Shown here piece by piece: positions 8,843 to 17,316 of a stretch of DNA of 64,000 bases. Within the stretch, counting starts at the first letter, position 1; every line of letters starts with the position of its first letter. This stretch comes from Clostridium_AT radicumherbarum. Its GTDB lineage: Bacteria; Bacillota; Clostridia; Clostridiales; Clostridiaceae. The DNA lies in assembly GCF_045310525.1 (NCBI RefSeq), contig NZ_JBJHZY010000005.1, positions 62,001 to 126,000 of the forward strand, in the 5' to 3' direction. Both the position numbers and the translations under genes were made by a program. Below the pieces are notes generated by a model. It was not told the DNA's origin and did no database searches. It saw only the letters and a program-made list of their open reading frames with translations.

Positions 8843-9157
8843 ATAATTTTTAGACTCCTAATAAAAATGCATAGCTTATATATTCACCATATATTTCAAA
8901 TTTCCTCTTATTATTTCAGATTATGTATGTAATAAGTATTTATTATGTTTTCTTAATATTCCTGTGTATTGGTTATTCTAATAATATATTGAATTATTAT
9001 TTATGTTTTGATAACATACTAAATAGTGTTAGCTTTAAAGATATAATAAAAATTAAAAGCAAATGTACTGCTGGATCTCAAGAAACTCATTGGTTATGTA
9101 CATTCTACTTTTAAAAGTCAATTATCAAATTAAATGACATTACTAGGAGGAAATCAA
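8843..9157. other. intergenic region between divergent MATE and cyclophilin genes
   Basis: This 315-bp AT-rich stretch separates two divergent genes and should hold both promoters. I see no convincing -35/-10 pair, RNA motif or conserved gene. A 63-codon open frame (8923-9114) has no ribosome site and a composition like non-coding DNA. Confidence 0.5.
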
Positions 9158-9805
9158 ATGAAATTAAGAAAATTATTATTGTCAACTATTGCCTTAGTTT
9201 TTATAATTTCTTTAAGTGGATGTGGAAATTCTATAAATAAAACTACTGATGCCCAAAAGAATGCATCCACTAATAATCAAAGCAGTACTGCTGCGGCTTA
9301 TAAAAGTAAATATAGCGGCAAAAAACCTATAGTTACTATTGAAATGGAAGATGGAGCTAAGATTAATGTAGAGCTTTATCCTGACACAGCTCCTAAAACT
9401 GTAGATAACTTTGTAAGTCTAGTTCAGAAAGGTTTTTATGATGGGCTTATTTTTCACAGAGTTATTCCAGACTTTATGATTCAAGGTGGGGATCCTGAAG
9501 GTACTGGTGTAGGCGGTCCTGGTTATACTATTCCCGGGGAATTTTCAAATAATGGCTTTAATAATCCGCTAAAGCACACTAGAGGGGTTATTTCTATGGC
9601 TAGGACTGACAAACCAGATACCGCTGGTTCTCAGTTCTTCATTATGGTAAAGGATACACCTCAGTTAGATGGAGATTATGCTGCCTTTGGGAAGGTTACT
9701 AAAGGCATGGAAGAGGTAGACAAAATAGTAAGTATAAAAAGGGATGATCAAGATAAGCCCCTTACTCCTCAAAAGATGAAGAAGGTAACTGTGGAAATAC
9801 AATGA
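9158..9805 (+). CDS. lipoprotein cyclophilin-type peptidyl-prolyl isomerase
   Basis: The 215-residue protein is a secreted lipoprotein. The signal peptide MKLRKLLLSTIALVFIISLSGC ends in lipobox LSGC. A Thr/Asn/Ser linker follows, then a cyclophilin domain (about 55-215) with FHRVIPDFMIQGGDP, the catalytic Arg, ARTDKPDTAGSQFFI and LDGDYAAFGKV. It would catalyse proline isomerisation of exported proteins outside the membrane. The start at 9158 follows AGGAGGAAATCA; the in-frame ATG 8 codons upstream has no such site. It is a single gene. Confidence 0.93.
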   Translation: MKLRKLLLSTIALVFIISLSGCGNSINKTTDAQKNASTNNQSSTAAAYKSKYSGKKPIVTIEMEDGAKINVELYPDTAPKTVDNFVSLVQKGFYDGLIFHRVIPDFMIQGGDPEGTGVGGPGYTIPGEFSNNGFNNPLKHTRGVISMARTDKPDTAGSQFFIMVKDTPQLDGDYAAFGKVTKGMEEVDKIVSIKRDDQDKPLTPQKMKKVTVEIQ

Positions 9806-9841
9806 TGAATTAAGGGAACTTTTTCTTCGAAAAAAATTTAG

Positions 9842-9930
9842 ACTCTGAAATTAATAGAAAACGCTGAGAATGCAGAAGAGATCTTTAATAACTTTGAAAA
9901 GTAATAAAAATCCTTCAGAGTTCTCAGCGT
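9842..9930. other. two interlocking inverted repeats downstream of the cyclophilin gene
   Basis: ACTCTGAA (9842-9849) pairs with TTCAGAGT (9914-9921), and ACGCTGAGAA (9861-9870) pairs with TTCTCAGCGT (9921-9930). The order of the arms is that of an H-type pseudoknot, or of two alternative hairpins. No T tract follows. It lies between the convergent ends of the cyclophilin and helicase genes. Confidence 0.35.
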
Positions 9931-9998
9931 CTTCCGCCAGTTCAGTGTCTATTTTCTTTCTCTTCATTAATTAATAACTTCGAAATGGCGTTAAATCT

Positions 9999-12200
9999 TC
10001 ACAACCTTGATTTAATTAGCGGAGTAAGTTCACCAGAATAATACACGCACAGCTTATGAAGTGCTCTAGTGCAGGCTGTATAGAAAAGAAGTCTTTCCTC
10101 CTCACAACTGTAATTTTCATTTCCTGCATTGTAAATAAGCACTATATCAAACTCTAAACCTTTAGCAAGGAATGATGGGATAACAAGGGTATCGTTTATA
10201 TACTCGTCATCCTCCTTGGTTATACATTTAACCTCTTCCTTATCTTTTAAAAAGGAGAATACCTCATTGGCTTCTTTAATTGTTCTCGTTATTATGCCAA
10301 TGGACTTATAGCCTTCCGTCTTGTACATCTTTATATCTTTTAGAATTCTTTCCTTTATAACATTTTCCTGAGTAAAACCAAGAACTAAGGGCTTATCTCC
10401 GCTTCTTTCTACATATTCAGACCTAACTTTCTTATTTAGAATCCTTCTTGAGAATTCAGTAATTTCCATTGTGGATCTGTAGCTTTTTGTAAGATTTATT
10501 ATGCAGGTATTATTCCCCGGAAATATATGTTCAATATTACTATAATCTCCTACATTCATAAAAGGGTTTATGGATTGGTTTAGGTCCCCAAGCATTGTTA
10601 TGCTAGCATCCTTAAAAAGCTGATGAAAAATCTCATACTGCAGAGGTGTATAATCTTGAGCTTCGTCAATTATGACATATTTTATTTCTGATGTTTTTGG
10701 AAGATCTCCTAGGGCTACCTTTAGATATAAAAGGGGAGATTGGTCTTCATAATTAAGCAAATGTATTCTAAGGCTATCTAAAGTGTAGTCTCTAATTTCA
10801 GGCTTAAGATTCTCAAAGAGCTTTTTATAAATATCCATTAAATTAAATTCTGTCATACTATTGATCTTATCATAAATATCCTTCATTTCTTCATTAACTA
10901 AGGCTGTACTTTTCTCTGTAACTTCCCTCTCTTCTATATAAGAACCAGTATTCCAAAGCTCCTCATAGATTTCCTTTACACGTTCTTTTTTATGGGGCTT
11001 AAGGAGAAATAAAATTCTTTCCCTTAGTTTATTAAGCCTTCTTTTAAGTGGTAGATTTATATAATCTTTATAATACAGCTCTTCAAGATCTTTTGCAGGT
11101 ATTATTACTTTATCTTTAAAAATAATATCCACGAAGTCTCTGTCCTTTTTGTCTACATAAGCTATATAATGCTTTAACTTAGTAAGAAATTCAAGTGAAG
11201 ATTTGTATCTTATATTTATCATTCTCTTTTCATAGTTTGCAGACTTCCTTGAGCTTAGTATATATTCCATTAAATCAGTATAGCTTTCCTTAATTAGGCT
11301 ACCTCCTAAAGCTTTATGCATATATTCTTTAAAGGTGGTCTGGTAAATGTTGTCTTCACCAAGCTGCGGAAGTACATTAGATATATAATCATTGAAGATT
11401 TCATTAGGTGAAAATATTACTATATTTTCAGCAGTTATTTTTTCTCGGTGCTTATAAAGAAGATAAGCTATTCTATGAAGAGCAATAGAGGTTTTCCCGC
11501 TTCCAGCAGGTCCCTGAACAATGAGATTTTTGTACTCTTCATTTCGAATTACCTTATTCTGTTCTCTCTGAATAGTTGTTACTATAGCTTTCATCTTGCT
11601 GTCTGTACTCTTGCCCAATATTTCCTGAAGTATTTCATCATCTATCTTCAGGTTGCTGTCAAACATGTATTCAATTTTACCCTTATTAATTTTGTACTGC
11701 CTCTTTAGGGTAAGTTCTCCAGCAATAGTTCCTTCAGGACATTTATAACTTGCTTTTCCTATTTCATAATCATAAAACATGCTAGAAGCTGGAGCTCGCC
11801 AGTCATATACAAGAAAATCAAGATTATCATCTACAAGATTTGAGATGCCAATATAATACTTCTCGGCTTTGTCCTCTCCTCCTTCAAGAAAATCTATCCT
11901 TCCAAAATAAGGAGACTGAACTATTCTCTCATATTTTTCCTGGAACCTTCTCGTAACTTCATGTTTTCTCTTTTCCATTTTCATTCTATCAATGAAGCTC
12001 ATGAATTCTACAATCTGCTCCATTCCATTTGTTATGGAAACTGAGCCTAGTTCCTGCCATAACTCCCTTTGTGTTTCAATACCTTCCTTTTTAAATCTGT
12101 CTTTATAATAAACTTTTTCATCTAGCTGCTTTTGGGCTTCTAGAAGAACCTTCTGAAGCCATTCATTTTCAAGTTTCCATTCAAAGTCATTAATATTCAT
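9999..12200 (-). CDS. helD: HelD-like UvrD/Rep superfamily 1 helicase
   Basis: The 733-residue protein has an N-terminal helical region (about 1-100, rich in K/E, coiled-coil-like) and then a split SF1 helicase core: Walker A GPAGSGKTSIALHR at about residue 230, Walker B IIDEAQDYT at about 510, motif III GDLNQSI, motif IV SYRS and a C-terminal FLAKGLEFDIVLIYNA. This architecture and length match HelD of Gram-positive bacteria, an RNA-polymerase-bound ATPase that frees stalled polymerase. A generic DNA helicase IV role is the alternative. It is a single gene, convergent with the cyclophilin gene. Confidence 0.85.
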   Translation of the reverse strand: MNINDFEWKLENEWLQKVLLEAQKQLDEKVYYKDRFKKEGIETQRELWQELGSVSITNGMEQIVEFMSFIDRMKMEKRKHEVTRRFQEKYERIVQSPYFGRIDFLEGGEDKAEKYYIGISNLVDDNLDFLVYDWRAPASSMFYDYEIGKASYKCPEGTIAGELTLKRQYKINKGKIEYMFDSNLKIDDEILQEILGKSTDSKMKAIVTTIQREQNKVIRNEEYKNLIVQGPAGSGKTSIALHRIAYLLYKHREKITAENIVIFSPNEIFNDYISNVLPQLGEDNIYQTTFKEYMHKALGGSLIKESYTDLMEYILSSRKSANYEKRMINIRYKSSLEFLTKLKHYIAYVDKKDRDFVDIIFKDKVIIPAKDLEELYYKDYINLPLKRRLNKLRERILFLLKPHKKERVKEIYEELWNTGSYIEEREVTEKSTALVNEEMKDIYDKINSMTEFNLMDIYKKLFENLKPEIRDYTLDSLRIHLLNYEDQSPLLYLKVALGDLPKTSEIKYVIIDEAQDYTPLQYEIFHQLFKDASITMLGDLNQSINPFMNVGDYSNIEHIFPGNNTCIINLTKSYRSTMEITEFSRRILNKKVRSEYVERSGDKPLVLGFTQENVIKERILKDIKMYKTEGYKSIGIITRTIKEANEVFSFLKDKEEVKCITKEDDEYINDTLVIPSFLAKGLEFDIVLIYNAGNENYSCEEERLLFYTACTRALHKLCVYYSGELTPLIKSRL

Positions 12201-12307
12201 ACATACGCCTCCCTTGTAATGGGTAATTCCAGTATAAATGCTTATTAAGTATACTGAAAAAAGACGTAAATTAACAGTCTGTAATTTACATTCTATTTAT
12301 GATATAA

Positions 12308-13045
12308 TTAAGATAGAGGGATAGAAAATTCCTCTCCTCTATGGGTTATTTCAAATACCTTTGTCTTTAAATCTCTATTCTTATCAGCATATTCCTTGGT
12401 AATTGCAAAATCCTCTCTAAAGTGCATTGGTATAAATATTTTTGGAGCTAATTCCTTAATAAAATAATCCGGTCCCAGGGCAAAACTACCTTTAAGCCTT
12501 GAATCAACAGGGAAAAAGGCTGCATCAATTCTCTCTCCTTTTAACTTGTAAACTTCCTCTTTAAACCTTTTCTCCATAATTTTATTGTCTTCATCACTTT
12601 CATCATACCAATCCCACCAATTTAAGTCTCCAGCATGGAAAATAGTGATTCCATCCACCTTAACAAGAAAAGAATTTCCAATATCCGTTGAACCATAGGC
12701 TTTAATATTTACATCATTTATTTGCAGTTCTTCATAGGTAGAAATTTTTGTAATATCTAAAGCAGAATTCTCAGCTTTAATATCACTGCTTAAGATATAT
12801 TTAATATTAGGATTAATTTTATTCCAAGCAAAAATCAGCTTATTAAAATGATCTCCATGGCTATGAGAACTAAAAACTAGTACTTTCTTATTAGTTTCTA
12901 AATCTTCTCTTCCAATTACACCTTTACTGCTGTTTCTTTCTATACCTTCTACTGAATCATTATAGTAATCTAATATTAAAACATGATTTTTGGTTTCTAT
13001 TTTAAAACTGCTGTTATATAAATAATTTACCTTCATCTTATTCAC
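12308..13045 (-). CDS. MBL-fold metallo-hydrolase
   Basis: The 245-residue protein has a metallo-beta-lactamase fold: SSHSHGDHFN (HxHxDH metal motif, about residue 57), HAGDLNWWDW (about 136) and a late PMHFRED. The second zinc motif and overall size are like the UlaG/YtnP group of MBL hydrolases. The substrate is unknown; none of the neighbours points to a pathway. It runs toward the helicase gene, whose start lies about 100 bp away, and is probably transcribed separately. Confidence 0.88.
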   Translation of the reverse strand: MNKMKVNYLYNSSFKIETKNHVLILDYYNDSVEGIERNSSKGVIGREDLETNKKVLVFSSHSHGDHFNKLIFAWNKINPNIKYILSSDIKAENSALDITKISTYEELQINDVNIKAYGSTDIGNSFLVKVDGITIFHAGDLNWWDWYDESDEDNKIMEKRFKEEVYKLKGERIDAAFFPVDSRLKGSFALGPDYFIKELAPKIFIPMHFREDFAITKEYADKNRDLKTKVFEITHRGEEFSIPLS

Positions 13046-13222
13046 CTCAACTTATAAATTTAGTATTGATATCTATTATTATATAATTTTTTTTATATAA
13101 TATATACTTTAAGCAAATTATACTTACATGAAAAATTCAATTTATTAAATAGAAAAAATTACATATTACCTTCTAAAATATTAATATTAAGCTATAATAA
13201 TATTATTAGAATTTTTAAGTGG

Positions 13223-13284
13223 TATAACAATTAATTAAAGTTATCTATAGAAAAATAAGGCATAAAGAGTTATTAATTGTTATA
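13223..13284 (+). promoter_or_regulatory. inverted repeat in the leader of the VOC gene
   Basis: A perfect 13-bp inverted repeat (13223-13235 with 13272-13284, TATAACAATTAAT and its complement) lies just before the ribosome site of the gene at 13313. It could form an RNA stem or be an operator; the function is unknown. Confidence 0.35.
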
Positions 13285-13312
13285 AAAAATAAGCAATTAA
13301 GGAGGATATTGT

Positions 13313-13699
13313 ATGAAGTTTAATTTCGACCACAATAACATAAATGTTTTAGACTTAGAAAAAAGTATTAATTTCTATAAGAAAGCTCTAGGCTTTGAGG
13401 TAGTGAGGATCCATGAACAGCCAGATAAAAGCTTTAAACTTGCCTTTCTTGGAGACAATGCCACAAATCATAAGCTAGAACTTACTTGGCTTAGAGACAG
13501 AACTGAGCCTTATAATTTAGGTGATAATGAAATCCATCTTGCTCTGCGAGTTGACGATTTTGATGCAGCTTATGAACTACATAAAAATATGGGCTGCATT
13601 TGCTACGAAAATAAGCCAATGGGTTTATACTTTATAAATGATCCAGATGGTTATTGGATTGAAATACTTCCTACCAAACACGAGGTAAATAAATACTAA
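13313..13699 (+). CDS. gloA: VOC family protein, glyoxalase I-like
   Basis: The 128-residue protein has the paired beta-alpha-beta-beta-beta modules of vicinal oxygen chelate enzymes. It starts with HNNINVLDLEKSINFYKKALGFEVVR and ends with FINDPDGYWIEILP, the typical lactoylglutathione lyase end. Likely metal ligands are His near the N-terminus, Glu in KLELTW, His in NEIHLAL and Glu in WIEI. Such enzymes detoxify methylglyoxal, but clostridia generally lack glutathione, so another thiol or substrate is likely. AAGGAGG precedes the ATG. It is a single gene with a terminator. Confidence 0.85.
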   Translation: MKFNFDHNNINVLDLEKSINFYKKALGFEVVRIHEQPDKSFKLAFLGDNATNHKLELTWLRDRTEPYNLGDNEIHLALRVDDFDAAYELHKNMGCICYENKPMGLYFINDPDGYWIEILPTKHEVNKY

Positions 13700-13705
13700 A
13701 AACAA

Positions 13706-13745
13706 GGCAGCCAATAACTTATAAGTAATGAGTTATATGGCTGCC
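13706..13745. terminator. bidirectional terminator
   Basis: A stem with GGCAGCC and GGCTGCC (13706-13712 with 13739-13745), extended inward by AATAACT/AGTTAT with one bulge, lies between the convergent VOC gene and the hypothetical gene ending at 13749. Confidence 0.8.
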
Positions 13746-13748
13746 ATT

Positions 13749-14108
13749 TTATACTTCCTCTAATTCAAAAGCTAAGCTGTCATCTACAAATAGTATAAAG
13801 TCAGTAATAGTTTCAAATTCTTCTTTACTTAGTTTCTTGAAATTATTTGTAAGGTAAAACACAATAACCTTTTTAAATATCTGACCTTCTTTAAAGTTAA
13901 GATCTAAGGGGTAGCTTCCTTGATCTGCCGAAATACTTTCCTCATAGGCAGCATCTACTTTGCCTTTCAGGCTTTTTAAGGCTGAAATTTCCTCATCACC
14001 ATAAAACACTGACCAAATTCCATAGTTAACTGCTTCACCTAAAATTGAATTTAAAAGCTTTAAATTATCCTTGATTACTCCAAATCTTATATTTATCATC
14101 TGTTTCAT
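13749..14108 (-). CDS. conserved hypothetical protein, 119 aa
   Basis: I do not recognise this family. The protein is acidic and soluble, with no cysteine, signal peptide or membrane segment. It has a mixed alpha/beta pattern (INIRFGVIKDNLKLLNSIL at the start, VIVFYLTNN in the middle, an acidic end FELEEV). It has a proper ribosome site (GGGAGGAATGAAACAG-like) and codon use like its neighbours, so it is probably real. It is downstream of the calcium exchanger gene on the same strand, 127 bp away. Confidence 0.7.
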   Translation of the reverse strand: MKQMINIRFGVIKDNLKLLNSILGEAVNYGIWSVFYGDEEISALKSLKGKVDAAYEESISADQGSYPLDLNFKEGQIFKKVIVFYLTNNFKKLSKEEFETITDFILFVDDSLAFELEEV

Positions 14109-14235
14109 TCCTCCCTATCATACAATAATCAATTAGTCTTAAGTCCATAAGTTATATTATATTAGAATCTTCCTTAGCTAAATACATATAGAATAATTTA
14201 TTATACATCTATTGATATTGTATATTAATTATATC

Positions 14236-15279
14236 TTATATTTCAAAAAAGGATATGGCAATAATAATATAAACTGCTAAAAGCTGAATACCTTCCAGCC
14301 AATTAGATTCTCCATCATTTGCTACTCGATTTGCTATAAATACTGAAACAATTAATGCTATTAGCTCAAATTCATTAAAGATAATACTCATAGGCTTAAA
14401 TAGAAGGCTTAAGAATATAAGTACTGGAGCTACAAATAATATTATTTGAAGGCTTGAGCCTATGGCAATTTCCACTGCCACGTCCATTTTATTTTTAAGT
14501 GCCATTAATACGGCTGTGCTGTGTTCAGCCGCATTCCCTATTATAGGAATTAAAATTATACCTACGAAGAACTCACTTAAGCCTATGCTTTTCGTCATTG
14601 GTTCTACTGCACTTACTAAAAATTCACTTTCAATTGCTATAATTACTGTGGCTATTACTAATACTAAAATTGCACTTTTAAGAGACCAGGAAGCTCTGCT
14701 TTCCTCCTCGTGATCAACAGAATATATGTCCTTATGGGTAAAAAATGAAAAGTAAAGACTTAATAAATATATTACAAACATTACAAGTGCAACTGCGACA
14801 CTAAGTGATTCATATTTAGTATTCAAGAGTTCCTTATTCACTGTATGAGTAAATATAGCTGGAACACTTAATCCTATAACAGCAAATAAAAGCATGCTGG
14901 AGCTAACTTCAACAACCTTTTTATTAAATTTTTGAACCTTATGATGAATACCACCAATAAACATACTTGCCCCTAGAACTAACAATATATTTCCGATTAC
15001 CGAACCTGCTATAGATGCCTTAACTACATCAAAAAGACCTGCCTTCAGTGCAAAAATAGATATTATAAGCTCCGTGGCATTTCCAAAAGTGGCATTCAAA
15101 AAGCCTCCGATTTTAGGCCCTGAGTAAAAGGATATTTCTTCAGTGGCTTCTCCCATTAGTCCTGCCAGAGGAACAATAGCTAATGCAGAAAAGATGAATA
15201 ATAGGGTAGAAGAAAAATGAAGAAATTCTCCAAGAATGCTTATAGGAATAAAAATAAGTAAATATCTTAACAACTTCAA
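14236..15279 (-). CDS. cax: Ca2+/H+ (cation/proton) exchanger, CaCA family
   Basis: The 347-residue membrane protein has about 11 helices and the two alpha-repeats of the CaCA superfamily: GGFLNATFGNATELIISIFALKAG (about residue 62) and GIILIPIIGNAAEHSTAVLMALKNKMD (about 240). The acidic residues in GNATE and GNAAEH bind the cation. CAX members export Ca2+ in exchange for H+. The length is normal for bacterial CAX. It is a single gene with a GGGGGCAG-type ribosome site. Confidence 0.93.
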   Translation of the reverse strand: MKLLRYLLIFIPISILGEFLHFSSTLLFIFSALAIVPLAGLMGEATEEISFYSGPKIGGFLNATFGNATELIISIFALKAGLFDVVKASIAGSVIGNILLVLGASMFIGGIHHKVQKFNKKVVEVSSSMLLFAVIGLSVPAIFTHTVNKELLNTKYESLSVAVALVMFVIYLLSLYFSFFTHKDIYSVDHEEESRASWSLKSAILVLVIATVIIAIESEFLVSAVEPMTKSIGLSEFFVGIILIPIIGNAAEHSTAVLMALKNKMDVAVEIAIGSSLQIILFVAPVLIFLSLLFKPMSIIFNEFELIALIVSVFIANRVANDGESNWLEGIQLLAVYIIIAISFFEI

Positions 15280-15452
15280 AATAGCTGCCCCCTTACTAAG
15301 TTAAAATATACCATTATTATACTATATCTACGAATTTTTAAACCTAAAATATTTTTTATTATTAATTATTTATTCATAAAGTTGTCACCATATTGCAATA
15401 TTATAATTTTAATATGGTAGCATAAAGTAAAAAGTTTTAGGAGTTGAAATTT

Positions 15453-15908
15453 ATGGGTGAGGAAATCAATAAAGAAGTTTCTAATAATGTAGCAATAGAT
15501 AAAACTGAAATAGAAAAAGAAAATAACAGTAGTAATGCAGAAATAAAAACTGAAAACAATAGTAGTAAGCTTAATGAACCTAAGCAGGAGGATGTAAGTA
15601 AGGTAAAAATTCGCACAATATTAAAGCAAAGATTCAAAAATTCCAGTCCCTTTTTTAAAAGAGCTATACCTCTTATTATAGTGGGAATTATCTGTTTTGG
15701 AGCAGGACTCGTAGCTGGTAAAGAAATAGATAGACATAATAATGGAAGAGTTATGATGAATAGAAAGGGTATTTTTAGACAAATGCCTAATGGTAATTTT
15801 AATATGAGACCCTTTAACAATAACAAAAATAATAACAACAACAATAATAGCAATAACAATAATCAGAAAAACGCTGTTCCGCCAGCATCCAATAGTCAGC
15901 CTCAATAA
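15453..15908 (+). CDS. single-pass membrane protein with Asn-rich tail
   Basis: This 151-residue protein is of unknown function. A charged N-terminal half (about 1-70, rich in E, K, N, S) precedes one membrane helix (RAIPLIIVGIICFGAGLVAG, about 73-92), followed by basic residues and a C-terminal low-complexity tail with runs of up to seven Asn. The Asn run is encoded by AAC/AAT triplets and could vary in length. The ATG at 15453 lies after AGGAGTTG; an upstream in-frame TTG is unlikely. It stands alone between the exchanger and the HsmA gene. Confidence 0.7.
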   Translation: MGEEINKEVSNNVAIDKTEIEKENNSSNAEIKTENNSSKLNEPKQEDVSKVKIRTILKQRFKNSSPFFKRAIPLIIVGIICFGAGLVAGKEIDRHNNGRVMMNRKGIFRQMPNGNFNMRPFNNNKNNNNNNNSNNNNQKNAVPPASNSQPQ

Positions 15909-16014
15909 TAGAATTTATGTTAACATATATGAACTATAAATCATGCAGTTATTCCAATAAACAGTTTTTTATCTAGCCCCTCATTAAATTAAAATATATT
16001 AATTTTATTACAGC

Positions 16015-16047
16015 AAGACCTAACAATTTCTTAAATTGTTAGGTCTT
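16015..16047. terminator. bidirectional terminator
   Basis: A perfect 15-bp stem (16015-16029 with 16033-16047, core AAGACCTAACAA) with a 3-nt loop lies between the convergent Asn-rich protein and hsmA genes. Confidence 0.8.
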
Positions 16048-16083
16048 GTTGATTATAATAGAAAATCAAACTATAATTTTTAA

Positions 16084-16452
16084 TTAGTGTGTCATTCCAA
16101 AAATAGCGCCAGAAATAAAAGGAATTAGCCAAATAATCCAAACCATAATGCTGAACTTATGAAATTCAAGCTTCATTTTTTCATCGTTTTTAAGTAAAAC
16201 AACCGTTGCCCATAAAACATGGAACAGCATAAGTATTATGGCTGATATTCCTGTAATTCCATGAAAGCTAAGGTCAAAGCCATCTTTTGCTATTTTGAAC
16301 ATTAAGGTTGTTCCTAGTGTATCACAAACAAGTCCGCACCAAAAGATTATAACATGCCATAGTTTTAATTTGCCCTGCCTTTTCTCACTCCAAACACCAA
16401 TTGTATAAAAGACAAGAGCTAAGGTAATAGATGAAGCAGCATAAACTAACAT
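16084..16452 (-). CDS. HsmA-family four-helix membrane protein
   Basis: The 122-residue protein has four hydrophobic helices, with His and Trp residues in WHVIIFWCGLVCDTLGTT and FHGITGISAIILMLFHVLWA. This agrees with the small HsmA family (TIGR03987), whose biochemical function is unknown. The conserved His residues in helices 2 and 3 might bind haem or metal; this is a guess. It is the apparent target of the TetR regulator encoded upstream, because both promoters carry the same palindrome. The first ATG after AAGGAGG is used. Confidence 0.8.
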   Translation of the reverse strand: MLVYAASSITLALVFYTIGVWSEKRQGKLKLWHVIIFWCGLVCDTLGTTLMFKIAKDGFDLSFHGITGISAIILMLFHVLWATVVLLKNDEKMKLEFHKFSIMVWIIWLIPFISGAIFGMTH

Positions 16453-16462
16453 ATAAATTCCT

Positions 16463-16556
16463 CCTTAATTTAGTCGGAAGCACTGAGTAGTTTAAGACCA
16501 CTCACTCCCGTTCGCAAACTACTCGTTAAAGTCCATTTAGGACTTTAACCTCCTTA
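16463..16556 (-). repeat. hairpin insertion with duplicated ribosome-site sequence in the hsmA leader
   Basis: The 12-bp sequence AAATTAAGGAGG occurs twice on the reverse strand, about 90 bp apart: once at the true ribosome site and once upstream. Between the copies lie two hairpins, 16525-16534 with 16540-16549 (GTTAAAGTCC type) and 16485-16493 with 16516-16524 (GAGTAGTTT type). This is the pattern of a small mobile or duplicated palindromic element flanked by direct repeats. Confidence 0.45.
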
Positions 16557-16570
16557 ATTTTCACTTGTTC

Positions 16571-16599
16571 ATTGTATTTATGAACTATGTTCATGTGGA
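16571..16599 (-). promoter_or_regulatory. putative hsmA promoter with TetR operator
   Basis: A -10 TACAAT (16571-16576) and a weak -35 TCCACA (16594-16599) are spaced by 17 bp. The 15-bp palindrome ATGAACTATGTTCAT (16580-16594) fills the spacer. The same palindrome, with one base changed, overlaps the tetR promoter. Confidence 0.6.
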
Positions 16600-16633
16600 T
16601 TTATTTTAAAATCATATCTTTTTAAGATATGAT

Positions 16634-17206
16634 TTATTTTAAAATTTCCTTAATAAATTTCTCAAAAGTAGGATATTGAAAAAAAGGCATTTGATTCATG
16701 GCTACAAAATTCATTAAAATAAACTTTGCAGTTTCTTTTGCGTCAAACTTAAGTTTAATATTCTTACAGGCTTCCTCTTTTAAAAGCAGAGTTTCAATTT
16801 CAGTAATGAGCTTTTCCATATAAATAAATTCTTTTTCAATACCGCCTTGAACATAATCTGGCTTTTCATAAAGTTCAGGCTTTAGCCATTCAGTTTTAAA
16901 TCTATTAATAAATCCACTTAACTCATAAAACATCTTATTTAGCTTTAAATAGAATTCTTCTTCAGAATTAATTATAACTTCAATTACCTTAAAGTATTCT
17001 TGCCAGTAATCAACCATCATTGCTAGAATTAGTTCCTTTTTAGTAGGATAGTAATTGTAAATAGTACCAAGGGCTATATCACAGGACTTTGCAATAGCTC
17101 TCATATTTAACTTTGCATAGCCTTCCCTACTTAAAATTTCCTTTGCCTTATTTAATATTATTTCCTGCAAATTATCAATTATCTTTGACAAACTTAAACA
17201 CCTCAT
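16634..17206 (-). CDS. TetR/AcrR family transcriptional repressor
   Basis: The 190-residue protein has an N-terminal helix-turn-helix typical of TetR (ILNKAKEILSREGYAKLNMRAIAKSCDIALGTIYNYYPTKKELI, about 16-60) and a C-terminal all-helical ligand domain ending FILMNFVAMNQMPFFQYP. It most likely represses itself and the HsmA-family gene immediately downstream (16452), because palindromes ATGAACTAYGTTCAT overlap both promoters. The ligand is unknown; a hydrophobic drug or fatty compound is common in the family. The ribosome site is AGGTG, with an in-frame ATG. Confidence 0.9.
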   Translation of the reverse strand: MRCLSLSKIIDNLQEIILNKAKEILSREGYAKLNMRAIAKSCDIALGTIYNYYPTKKELILAMMVDYWQEYFKVIEVIINSEEEFYLKLNKMFYELSGFINRFKTEWLKPELYEKPDYVQGGIEKEFIYMEKLITEIETLLLKEEACKNIKLKFDAKETAKFILMNFVAMNQMPFFQYPTFEKFIKEILK

Positions 17207-17213
17207 AATTCAT

Positions 17214-17255
17214 ATGAACTACGTTCATTATATATTCTTTTAATAACACTGTCAA
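17214..17255 (-). promoter_or_regulatory. tetR promoter and operator
   Basis: TTGACA (17250-17255), a 17-bp spacer and TATAAT (17227-17232) form a consensus sigma-A promoter. The palindrome ATGAACTACGTTCAT (17214-17228) overlaps the -10 and the start point, as expected for autorepression. Confidence 0.8.
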
Positions 17256-17316
17256 TATAATTATATAATACTTTTTAAATAAATAGCTATTTAAAATTTA
17301 TATTATGTGATTTTAT

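Noticed and set aside
8923..9114. 63-codon open frame before the cyclophilin gene
   Set aside because: No ribosome site, no recognisable domain, very AT-rich composition like non-coding DNA.
15437..15859. Leu-rich open frame on the reverse strand
   Set aside because: It is the complement of the Asn-codon run of the membrane protein gene; poly-Leu arises from complementary codons.
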